DNA of 64,000 bases from Heliocidaris erythrogramma (Eukaryota > Echinodermata > Echinoidea > Camarodonta > Echinometridae). Made by a program: the position numbers and the translations under genes. Shown here one piece after another: positions 1 through 9,035 of the stretch; the stretch's first letter is position 1; the number at the start of each line of letters is the position of its first letter. The notes under the pieces were generated by a model. The model searched no databases. It saw only the letters and a program-made list of their open reading frames with translations, and was not told where the DNA came from. The stretch covers positions 33,239,579 to 33,303,578 of the forward strand of contig CM046871.1 of assembly GCA_025617745.1 (NCBI GenBank), given 5' to 3'.

Positions 1-30
1 ATACTGCGCTGGCCAAGAAGGAGATTCAAA

Positions 31-1411
31 ATGGCGAAAAACAGCACACTGGTATGGGACAATAATGACTTTGGCGAGGAGACTCTGTCGGGGAGAGGCA
101 CAACCCACAACACTAACGGGATTGCCATACAGCATAAGCCAGCTCCAATAGATCAACCACCGGAGACATCTGTTTCAGTCAAGAAACTGTGCTAAGGCAC
201 AGTTCGTATGGTGGCAAACTCCAATCTTCCAGAAACGAATAGTACTGCGGCTTGGAGCATTCCATACTGCCATGACAATGCTGGCCTGTATTGGGACAAG
301 ATTTAGAGATGCCGGTCTGGAGGATATCCTCATCGAATCTGAAGTGCTTGCTGGTGGGTCAGTCAATGGAGTCATGACAGGACGACAGTACAACAGAAGC
401 ATCAGGTGCCACAAACTTATGGCTGAGGCACTACATCGAATGCGATGGAAGACATTTCTCGAGTCCCTGCCTGAAGAGGAAGCTGCTGAGTATACAAATG
501 TCATCAAGAATCTCCGCAGTGTTTTTCCATACCAGGCATACATAGACTTGATTGATGATACCACATTTGGCAGATTGACAGCAGCATATGACCTGTATGT
601 GTCCGAGATGGCAAAGTCAAATCCAACTTTTGCATTTTGGTGCTCATACTTGTAAATGGTGGACACGCTCCTGCAGTTTACACGAAGCTCCAGAGAGGGA
701 AATTGGCAACTGCATCTAGCAGCCATCCGATTCATGATGCCATGGCTGTTCAGCTATAATCGGACAAACTATGCACGGTACTTGCCAATCTATTGGATGG
801 AGATGCAGGAACTACCACCCATGCATCCTACCATTTATGCTGAGTTCCAGCAAGGCCACTTTGCAGTGCAGCGACAAAATGAGTATGGATTCTCTGGCGT
901 ACCATGTGACCAAACAATAGAGCAGACAGTCAACAAAGACTCCAAGACAAAAGGAGGCCTTAAAGGATTTACCGTCAACAAAGGCGCTGTGAACAGATGG
1001 ACGGCAGGACACCATGAGCGAGCAGCCATTATGAGGCAAGTTGAGGAGATGGCAGGAAAGGGTCAAAGGTCATGCTTTCGCAAGGACCTCACAGAGAGCC
1101 GCATGAAGCGAGATGAATCAGATGTGGAGTCCATCATCGACACCATCTTAAGTCTCACTAATCCATTTGAAGAGGCAACTTCAACTGATATAGTTCATCT
1201 TGCTTCTGGTGTTCTTGCATCATCAGATGTAACTAGGGATCTGTTGGCGACAGAAGAAAAGGGTGATGCAAGCTTCATGCAGTACTGCCAGGAAAGACTG
1301 CAAAAGGAAGACAAGGCCATTACACACCTAATAACATGTAACTATCTATATGTCCTCCTCTATTTCTTCATCTTCGGGTTACTTATTCTGATTTTCACAG
1401 TTTGTACATGA
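31..1411 (+). pseudogene. Decayed member of an unassigned invertebrate protein family
   Basis: Three blocks on the plus strand belong together. The first is an open frame from the ATG at 31 to a stop near 174, containing LEETLSGRG-like text read as GEETLSGRGTTHNTNG. The second is a 127-aa frame at 272-655 and the third a 251-aa frame at 656-1411. The second and third are in the same frame and are separated only by a TAA at 653-655, so the stop looks like a point mutation in a once continuous protein. The third block carries KGGLKGFTVNKGAVNRW and ends in a hydrophobic tail (residues about 225-251) that may be read-through into non-family sequence. I recall this pattern from long uncharacterised multi-copy proteins of corals, molluscs and echinoderms, but I know no function. 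The copy has at least two breaks and is probably dead; its 5' end lies at or beyond the window edge. Confidence 0.55.
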
Positions 1412-1814
1412 AACATTGATTGTGTTACAACGAATTTCCAATGATAAATACTTAATTTTGGTCGAACTTACCCAAAAGAGCACAATACTGCATTTATGTT
1501 ACCCCATTTAATCTCCTATCAGCTTAAACCTCATGTAATATTTCCTACAATGTCAATTTTTTCTATAAAATGCATAGTTATAACCAATAGAGTTAAATTT
1601 TAACAGGGCTGATTCCTTTAATTAGGCAATAATTGAAATTATCAGGTTATTTGAAGTGTCAGCAGTCAAAGGGTTAATACACCATCTTGTACAGAGTTGC
1701 TGCAACTACAACATAACTTTTCAAAAACTAGAGATCCAGACGGTTAAAATAAAACCATTCCCAGCTTGTTATACCTCCGGTAGGGGTATCTCCTAAATTA
1801 GAGCCCTTTTTCAG
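1412..1814. other. AT-rich non-coding stretch
   Basis: No supportable gene, RNA or repeat structure was seen here. It ends in a polypyrimidine tract and CAG at 1812-1814 that serves as the splice acceptor of the next exon. Confidence 0.5.
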
Positions 1815-4800
1815 GTTCGGCCGCTACACTAACCTAGATGAACAGATAATGGAGGTTGATAGTGAAACCCTTAACCACACTCTGCAGGTGACTGCCAATC
1901 CTCCTCCACTCCCTAAATTACATGATCCTCTCCCAAGGCAATCAGAATCATCTTCAGCTAATGAAAAGGTAAATTTCACGACATTGGAATTCTCCCATAT
2001 AGCAAACTTCATATTTGGAACGTCCGGAATGCAATCTTCACCCACGTTATGCCCTTCATCCATAGATATTTACCGTCACCGACCCAACATTGGGCCGCTT
2101 CGCAGAAGAATCCCATGTAAATAGGAAAATAACATTGATATTTGTCAAATTATAATGAAGATTTTGACACGATAAACAACTTTAATATTTTATCGTTCAA
2201 CCATGTATGCACATGTACGCATACCGGAAGTCAACATTCCAAATATAAGTGAGCGATATCGGTATCGTGAGGTGATATCACTTTATATCGGCTATATGCG
2301 ATAGGAGAATTGTATGAAACTGTCAATTTTTATTGTGGTTTGCAAAAATAATGTCTCTTCATGAACATTTTTAGGTTCTGAAAGAGATGAAATCAATTTG
2401 TTTTGTTGTATAGTGTTTGATTACTTAGTAATTTTTACATAATCTTCATTGTATTTATACAACATGCACACATGTGGTTTTCCCCTACATGTATTTTTGA
2501 CAGCAGCTAAGTTTTGATTTGGGGGGGGGGGGGGGGTGGCAATTTGACCCCCACCCAATAGAATGGAAACTTGTTATAACAATGCGATTCCTTATGAAAC
2601 AAGGTAATTTTGCTGGTAAAGCTCTTTTTATCCTTTTGTTTTTATATTGTGATATTAGAACCCTGATATAGCAACGTTATTTCCATAGTCCCAACAGACC
2701 ACATTATAACGAGTTAGCACTGTATCATGATTATTTGACCAGAAACCTATCTAATTACCATCTATTCAAATTTCATTCTTCATTAATAAGGCAATCTATC
2801 TTTTATCAGGGTCCTCTTATTTGGAATTCTCTTTCATATGATTTGAAAAATTGTACCTCTTTATATGTTTTTAAACGAAAATACAAACAGTCAGTATGGT
2901 ATGGAATGATTTATATTACATGTCCTGTAGCTCTTTGTGTTTTTTGTTGTATGTTGTATTATGTTTTATCATATGCTGTATTATGTCTTTCTTGTAAGTA
3001 CTGAATTGTTGACACTGGGTTTTGCTTATATAAGGACTTTTCCTTTCTGCTGAACTCCATTTTCCCCTCATTTCTGTATTTATTTGTACGAGTATATTGT
3101 TTATATATGTTATTATGCATTTTATGAGTGGAAATAAATCTGAATCTGAATCTGAATCTGAATGTGGGTCATGTGTGTATAAATGTATGGGAAGAACAAT
3201 GATCTGAGTAGATTCTGAGGCCATGGAGTCACATGTCAAAGGTCACAGAGATCATTCATGAATAAAAACAGCTCATTGTTGCAATAACTAATAAACAGTT
3301 TGAGAGATTAATTTTAGACTTGGCTGATTTGTGCATATCAGATGGTCAATGATTTTACTAGATTTTAGCATCATGGACTCAAAGGACACAGGCCATTTTA
3401 TCATTATTGGGCAGCACAAATGATGTGGATCAGGTTTCAGATCAAAGGTCATTTACGGTCAACCTTTAAAAAAAAATCCTTTGATCTAAAAATTATTTCA
3501 AAACTGTATGTCCAATTTTCATCAAACTTGCACACTAAGAGTATTAAGCAGCAGAAATATGGAATAACTTTCAGGTCAAGATCAAAGGTCATCTGAACTT
3601 CATGTAACATTTATGAATTGTGCAATGCGGGCGAGACTGCCAGATGGTGCTTTGTTATATGTTGTGGCTACTAAATATTGCTGTTTTAACGCTGTGTTTG
3701 AAGAGGTTCCCAGTGGCCAATATCATGCATGACATGGCCTTCCATAATATCACTCAATGAATTTTTTTTTGTCAGATGGGCTTTAATAAGAGCAGTCTTG
3801 GTGGGAGCCATATTCTATTACTTTTCTATTTTTTTAAATCCTTTTTCAGACACTCGTCCCTTTGTACATTGGAGGGGTACCAGTTATTACTGAATTGAGG
3901 AAGAGGGAATCCTTCCGGAAGGGGAAGACAAAGGAAGCTCCCCTCTTCGCATTGTTGGAGAGTGTCTTCGGGAAGGAGACATTGGCCCATGGGAAGGCAT
4001 GTGGAGCCAGAACAGCCGTTAACAAGGTGGGAGGCCAGGACCATCTTGTCCTCAACCCTGAAAAGCTGAATGAAATAAAAGGTAACAATACCCCCCCCCC
4101 CCCAATTCAAAGGTCCAATTTCATTAAAAGTTTCATTAAATTTTTGCTGAAATGGCAACTACAGTGGAACCTCTTTATAATGAGGTCCTTGGGATCAGAG
4201 AAATTACCTCTTTATATCAAAACCATGTTATATCAGGCCAAAATTCAATAGAATACAAAGAGGTGGGACAAAGAGTTTGTTATATCAGTGCTCTTTGTAA
4301 TGAGGTTCCACTGTACTATGACAATCACAAAACTCTGCTCCCTGATTGACCCTTTCAAGAAAATTTTACATTCATACAAAAAATTGATACACTCGCATTT
4401 CTTAATGAAATGGCAACATGGTCGCATTTATTATAGGAGAATCAATTCACATTGCTAGATAAATTTTTCTTGTAAATTTCTTAAGAGTATACCCTGGTGG
4501 AATAGTTATAGGCAAGAACCTAAACGGCAAAAACTCTATTTGATACCACTTTTTATGCCTCCGTCACTGAAGGTGGTGCCGGAGGCATTATGTTTTTGGA
4601 TTGCCGTCAGTCCGAATTATTGTTATCCCAATAACAGAAGTATAAGGATGAACTGATTAGATTTTGGGTTCAGTGGTTCAAAGGTCACAGGGCCAAAATT
4701 CACTAAAAATCAAATTAGCTTGTTACTGTGATAATTTCTGAATTATTGAACATAATTTTACCTAACATGGCTCAAGTATGTATAAACATGTAAGGCTGAA

Positions 4801-5269
4801 CTGATTAGATTTTGGGTTCATGGCATCAAAGTTCACAGGGCTGGAAACATCACAATATATGAAAATGTAAGAATCAACCCGTTTTGGGAATCACGGAGGT
4901 TACTATTAGAATACTTTTCTGATCTGGCAATGGTGGAGGCATAAATTTCGACTGTGCACAGTCAATAATCCTGTAATAAGCCAGTCAATAATCCTGTGCA
5001 CAGTCAATACTCCATCTACTTTCTTTACATGCAAAGGTGTCAAGAAATGTTCCAATGAGATATCTATTAGCATGAAGATCAGTAACTCGTCACATTTTCT
5101 TCAAAATGTAGGAAATATATGTTGCATCTGTATACTTGAAGTCATAGGTAAATAGTGTAGAAAATTTTACCAAAATTACAATTGAGCCATTTTATCTGTA
5201 TGTTTCTGTTTTTCTCCAGAATGTGTGCTCAGGCGGTCCGTCAAGGCCAAGGGGGAGCACCATGTATGA
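1815..5269 (+). CDS. BEN-domain-like gene, last three exons (5' part not found)
   Basis: Three exons splice with matching phases: 1815-1968 (acceptor TTTTTCAG, donor AAG/GTAAAT), 3850-4081 (acceptor TTTTTCAG, donor AAAG/GTAACA) and 5220-5269 (acceptor TTTCTCCAG, stop TGA at 5267-5269). The first exon gives a Pro/Ser-rich linker ending SSSANEK. The second gives LFALLESVFGKETLAHGK followed by a basic segment and LVLNPEKLNEIK, and the third adds ECVLRRSVKAKGEHHV. The order (hydrophobic helix with VFG and LA, basic loop, then an LxPEKLxxIxECV helix) resembles BEN domains, which bind DNA or chromatin proteins in transcriptional repressors. The first exon starts in phase 1, so at least one upstream exon exists; none was recognised in the repeat-rich DNA before it. 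The BEN assignment rests on pattern recall, so another DNA-binding fold is possible. Introns hold a LINE fragment (2700-3166) and two MITEs. Confidence 0.6.
2520..2536. repeat. Poly-G tract
   Basis: An uninterrupted run of about 16 G in the first visible intron of the BEN-like gene. Similar G or C runs recur at 4091, 5922, 25411, 26707, 34314, 41466, 52080, 52629 and 56873. Confidence 0.8.
2700..3166 (+). mobile_element. 5'-truncated LINE (CR1/L2-like) 3' end
   Basis: The frame 2735-3004 reads HSSLIRQSIFYQGPLIWNSL and then LKNCTSLYVFKRKYK. This is the usual C-terminus of CR1/L2-type reverse transcriptase ORFs (YQGPxIWNSL, then a short FKRxxK segment). About 150 bp of 3' untranslated DNA follows and ends in AATAAA plus four copies of a CTGAAT hexamer (about 3138-3163), the microsatellite-like tail expected of these non-LTR elements. 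Only about 0.45 kb of the element remains, which fits ordinary 5' truncation during target-primed integration. It lies in sense orientation inside the BEN-like gene's intron. Confidence 0.75.
4162..4313. mobile_element. 152-bp MITE, TA target duplication (pogo/Tc1-mariner type)
   Basis: The termini are inverted: CAGTGGAACCTCTTTATAAT at the left, and the complement of TAATGAGGTTCCACTG at the right. TA dinucleotides flank both sides (4160-4161 and 4314-4315). TA duplication with CAGTGGAACCTC termini fits a non-autonomous pogo/Tigger-like element. It lies 81 bp downstream of the splice donor of the second BEN-like exon. Confidence 0.8.
4550..4947. mobile_element. Putative MITE with ATGCCTCC termini
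   Basis: TTTTATGCCTCCGTCA near 4551 is matched in inverted orientation by GGTGGAGGCATAAAT near 4931. The inside has two diverged direct repeats of a segment containing AACTGATTAGATTTTGGGTT (about 4650 and 4800) and CAAAGGTCACAGGG motifs. No clear target duplication was found. I regard it as a non-autonomous element or old repeat. Confidence 0.4.
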
Positions 5270-6172
5270 CGGCCACAGAATTTAACCACAAAATCAATCA
5301 GAAATGTGCCACCGCTCGTAGAGCACTAAATAATAAATAGTACTAGTTAAACACTGAAAAATTTTGCCAAATCCCTCATTTAAATTCCAAATATGGCCTG
5401 CGAGAACATGAAATCAAAGTCAGATGATAGATGAAAGTTGATCTAAATCCCTTATCAAAATCTCAACAATGCCTGACGAGAACCATGAAATCAACTTTCA
5501 TCGGCCTTAGGGGAAAATAAGCTTTTCACAATTTCTCCTGCAGGAACAGTTCAACTTAAATCGCACTTTAAAAGGGACTAATCAACTTATCACCAAAAGA
5601 GTTATTTTATATTAAATTTGAATATACATGATGGAAGCAAAGTAGTCATAAGATCGAGGCAACTCCAATATGCCGTATCTGACTACTCTAAAGCCACCAG
5701 GGATTAATAAGATATCTATGTCAAGATTATTAATCAACAGATGCCCCATACATGTATATCTGTCAAAAATATTTTTGTGGACTACAATGTATGTTAGAGG
5801 CACATTCTGAATGAAAGACTTAGCTCAACCTGGCAGCTCCAAAATAACCCATGCTACACTTGCAATTCATATACCGGTAGTCAGTCACTCAGGGTAGGGC
5901 GATCCATGAAAAGTAAGAGTGGGGGGGGGGCAGACCCCCTCAATCACACCCTGAAGTCCGCAAGTCTACAGTTGTGTCTCTGTTAAACTCAGCTCCTAAG
6001 GAAAAGTTGTCCAAAGATCATTTACGTAGAGTGCAAAATCGACGGGATAATATTCAGCCTGGTGTTCTGTTACTAGAAAAAAACTGACATCGGAAGCATA
6101 AATTATAGGACTGAAGTAGGGCTGCATTCTGTCAAAAATATTCTTGTGGACTTTGTTAAAGGCACATTCTAA
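5270..6172. repeat. Non-coding DNA with a diverged local duplication
   Basis: A segment at about 5780-5893 (TGTGGACTAC, GGCACATTCTGAATGAAA, CACTTGCAATTCATAT, AGTCA, CTCAGGG) recurs at about 6146-6252 with roughly 20 percent change, and the preceding TGTCAAAAATATT is shared as well. A second weak direct repeat (CCTG/CGAGAACATGAAATCAA) occurs at about 5395 and 5470. Nothing here looks coding. Confidence 0.55.
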
Positions 6173-6478
6173 ATGAAACACTTGGCTACACTTGGCGGAC
6201 CCCAAAAGACGGTACATGTAACACTTGCAATTCATATAGTCAGTCTCTCAGGGACTTTTTTTACCGTCGAGCTCGACATGGAGGATGGCACATCTGCAAC
6301 TGACGAAGGCCTCAGCACACCCACGGTGAGGAAGGTGATCCTTCAAGGAAAAGAGGAGGAACAAGAAGATGATCAAGAAGTTGTTGTTACCATCAGAAAA
6401 GGGAAAAATAGAGTAGGAACACTTAAGATGAAGACGGTGATTGTGGTCATCGAGAACTATTACTATGTCCATTTATAA
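6173..6478 (+). CDS. Unidentified short ORF, acidic and Lys-rich
   Basis: This is a 101-aa open frame. Its second half (MEDGTSATDEGLSTPTVRK, then EEEQEDDQEVVV) is more protein-like than the first, which overlaps the duplicated non-coding segment. A CAG at 6248-6250 could be a splice acceptor, so a real exon might start there. I recognise no family, and it may not be coding. Confidence 0.2.
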   Translation: MKHLATLGGPQKTVHVTLAIHIVSLSGTFFTVELDMEDGTSATDEGLSTPTVRKVILQGKEEEQEDDQEVVVTIRKGKNRVGTLKMKTVIVVIENYYYVHL

Positions 6479-6559
6479 GAGAAGAGGGGAAATGTTCAGA
6501 CAACTGCCCACTTTGACTCGTCTCAATCAAGCTGGACATTTCATTTCTCGATTGCCAAA

Positions 6560-6619
6560 TGCATGTTTTGTTTTTTTGTTTTTGTTTTTTTGTTTTTTTG
6601 TTTGTGTTTTTTTTTCAAT
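6560..6619. repeat. T-rich (GTTTTTTT)n low-complexity tract
   Basis: Runs of T interrupted by single G or C over about 55 bp, probably slippage-derived. Confidence 0.75.
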
Positions 6620-6989
6620 GATGTAAATATTAGATCATAATTATGTCAGTTGTGAAAATATCATTATATTTATAGAATTTGCGCACAAGTCACGTACAGA
6701 TTTGTTGATCTTCAGAGAGAAGAAAACAGAGAGAGCAAGGTAAATAAACCTATTCTCGATCGAGGTCAAGATTTTATCTTTACTACTTTTTGGTACCAAG
6801 TGTCATGACATTCATATACATGTACTCTGCAGTCATAATTTTGGTAGATTTTTCACAGGAAAATTTGGGCTGAGAAACTATAAAGCTGAACAAAGTTTAC
6901 GTGTCCATTGTTGGTAGAGTTGTTAGGTTAGAGAAATCAATTCACCAGCTGATCTCATTTTCTCTCTTCCAGCTTCGGCATCTGTGCCT

Positions 6990-7925
6990 TCTATGGATGA
7001 GTATTCAGCTCAATTAAATGAAAATTGAAAACCTTGAAAACCTTGTTTCAACTTGCTTCAAATCAGAAGAAATAGAAATGTCCAAGAAGGTATTGTTTGA
7101 GGTGTGCACCGGCTTGTGTGAAAGCATCACTGTGAGGAATGTCTCTCATAAGGGCCCAGCAAAAGACGTTAATAACATTAAAATGTGCATGAAGTTGCTA
7201 TTAGAATGTGGTGACAAAGCACCAACTTATGTTGTTAGAGAGTTGAGCAGGCTTCTGACTGTTAGTTACGGTAACATTGATGCTTCCGCTCTCCTTGGAA
7301 GGATGATGAAATTGGAGTGTGAAATGTCAGAGATGAAGCAGGCTCTAATGTCCCAGGTAAAGGCATCAGAGAATCTCCAACACGCTGCGGTCAACATTGA
7401 CACTCGAATGGCAGCCGTAGAAAAGACCAAGATCCAGAACATAGTGATCCCAAGGATATCCCGCAACAGACGGAGGATACTAATCAGACTCCATGGAGTC
7501 AGGTAGTGCGACAAGGAAAGTGAAAGCACAAGCACGCCCTGAAGTCCTTTCAGGAGAAGTGGAACTACAGACCAGATCTGTTCCAGAAAAGCAACCTAAA
7601 AGGAAGACTGGTGTGATGGGTAAGGCAAGTGGAGGTCGGATCCAAGCTGCACAAACCTAAGTTTGTGAGCGTATTTGCAACCAGGTTTGCTCCTGAGCTG
7701 GATACTGATGCGCTGAGGGATTACATTAAGGACAAACTAAATTACTCTGTGTCATGCGGCAAAATTGTCACAGAGAAGTCTCCTCATTCAAGGTTTTTAT
7801 CATTTCACATTACAGCAGTGTGTAAGGACGTTAGTGATTTATATGACCCAGAATTGTGGCCTGAAGGTGCATTTGTAAGAAGATTGCAAGCAAAGAAAGC
7901 CAAGAAAACCAAGACCGTTTTGCCT
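6990..7925 (+). pseudogene. LINE ORF1 relic (CR1/L2-like, coiled coil plus RRM-like segment)
   Basis: Frame 7018-7506 (162 aa) shows an N-terminal helical part (EEIEMSKKVLFEVC, KDVNNIKMCMKLLLECGDKA, VDVSALL-like text read as NIDASALLGRMMKLE) followed by a heptad-rich coiled coil (MKQALMSQ, MAAVEK). After at least one frameshift, frame 7629 onward gives FVSVFATRFAPELDTDALRD and then YDPELWPEGAFVRRL. The order helical domain, coiled coil, RRM-like domain with a closing WPEG-VRR motif is what I recall for ORF1 of CR1/L2-like LINEs in marine invertebrates. No ORF2 follows; the sequence changes character after about 7925. The start is also broken: an ATG at 6992 runs into a stop within 12 codons. 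Confidence 0.55.
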
Positions 7926-7999
7926 GGTGATGGTCAGTTACAGCTCCCCTCCCTCCATGTCGCCCCTCAAAATCCCTACGTCACGTTAACGAAAGCTGA

Positions 8000-8622
8000 G
8001 CTCGAGGACATCTATGAGGCCGTGGAAACTGCAGCTACCCGACAGTCCGTCCAAAAAGGCGATGCGATCCTCTCCTGGATAAAATCCACAGCTTTGACTA
8101 TAAGCTCGAAATTGCGCGGTCCAGTGTCTGTCATGATTTATTGTGGCATGCAAATTTATTCAGACAACAGGCACTTGAAACCGGGGTTACAGCAAGATCT
8201 TGTGATACCATCATGCCGTTGGTCGGTCTGGAAATTGTGAAGCCTAACTTGAACGATGTTAGAGCAATCGATCCACACACCTGGGCACTTGAATTGTCAA
8301 ACTTCATGGCGTTTTGGATCATGAAGAGGCTGGGAACCACTAATGCTGAACATGCCACCAATTTCATGCGGACAGAAATCCCATCATCCGACCTTCCCGT
8401 ATTTGACATTGTTGATACTCTCAGGAACGCATAGGTCTACACTTCGGTCTTGCAAGACCTTCACGCTATCTCAGGGATTGCCCCACGTTACACGACCTCT
8501 CAAGGAGCCTCATCAGCTCAATTCTACATGGCCCGGGTAGGACTGCGAAAATACTTAACACAGCTGGTGGCCATTAAGCTCCGCGTCTGTGATTACACAT
8601 CACCAGAACGGTTGCACGATCA
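8000..8622 (+). pseudogene. Upstream half of the decayed TatD-containing repeat gene
   Basis: The coding-like text crosses frames: QNPYVTLTKAELEDIYEAVE and SVQKGDAILSW near 7970-8080; VRAIDPHTWALELSNFMAFW and SSDLPVFDIVDTLRNA at 8141-8434; then DLHAISGIAPRY and LRKYLTQLVAIKL at 8450-8620. The last frame runs to the DIRS left end and is continued, in the same frame, by the sequence right of the DIRS at 14800. I do not recognise the N-terminal domain. Whether the stretch before 8100 belongs to the same gene is uncertain. Confidence 0.45.
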
Positions 8623-8817
8623 ATTTGTAAAATCAGCCCTCATTTTCTTATTTACTATATAAATCTATATACCTACCTATTATGCCTGTAGTCTTGACTA
8701 CGGGACCCCTTCGAGAATTATCACACGTGTCACAATATTGTGCGCACCCCCCGTAATCCTATTGTCCCCTTCGCCACTCACGCGCGTCAATACGCTACGG
8801 CCATCTTCCTCTTTTGC
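8623..8817. repeat. DIRS left inverted terminal repeat with outer extension
   Basis: From about 8672 (ATACCTACCTATTATGCC) to 8817 it matches the reverse complement of 14632-14777, with few differences, one being a 2-bp gap in CACACGTGTCAC versus CACACATGTGTCAC. The outermost roughly 48 bp (TGTAAAATCAG, TTTTCTTATTTACTATATAA) are unlike the right end, as expected in DIRS elements, where the ends differ and are both copied in the internal complementary region. Confidence 0.88.
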
Positions 8818-8872
8818 GAGCAACCCCAAGAAGAAACATGTTGCTTGCAAGGAGCGGGGAAGGAGGGAGGGT

Positions 8873-8968
8873 CATAGGTAGGTATATAGATTTATATAGT
8901 AAATAAGAAAATCAGTGCTGATTTTACAAATTTACTGCAATAAATCATATATACCTACCTATTATGCC
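8873..8968. repeat. DIRS internal complementary region
   Basis: Its left half (CATAGGTAGGTATATAGATT, TATATAGTAAATAAGAAAAT) is complementary to the outer left end at 8641-8681. Its right half (AATTTACTGCAATAAATCAT, ATATACCTACCTATTATGCC) is complementary to the outer right end at 14758-14799. The centre (GCTGATTTTACAAATT) is complementary to the extreme left edge. It thus holds both ends joined, the template that lets DIRS cDNA circularise. Confidence 0.88.
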
Positions 8969-9035
8969 AGACCAGCGCCAACTCAAAGACCGGGAGGCAT
9001 GTTTCGAGCGGAAGGAAATAGGATTACACCAAAGA

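Noticed and set aside
175-735. 186-aa minus-strand frame
   Set aside because: Antisense to the decayed protein family that has clear conserved text on the plus strand.
8450-8662. A stand-alone small gene of 70 aa
   Set aside because: It is one piece of the larger frame cut by the DIRS and ends by running into the DIRS terminal repeat.
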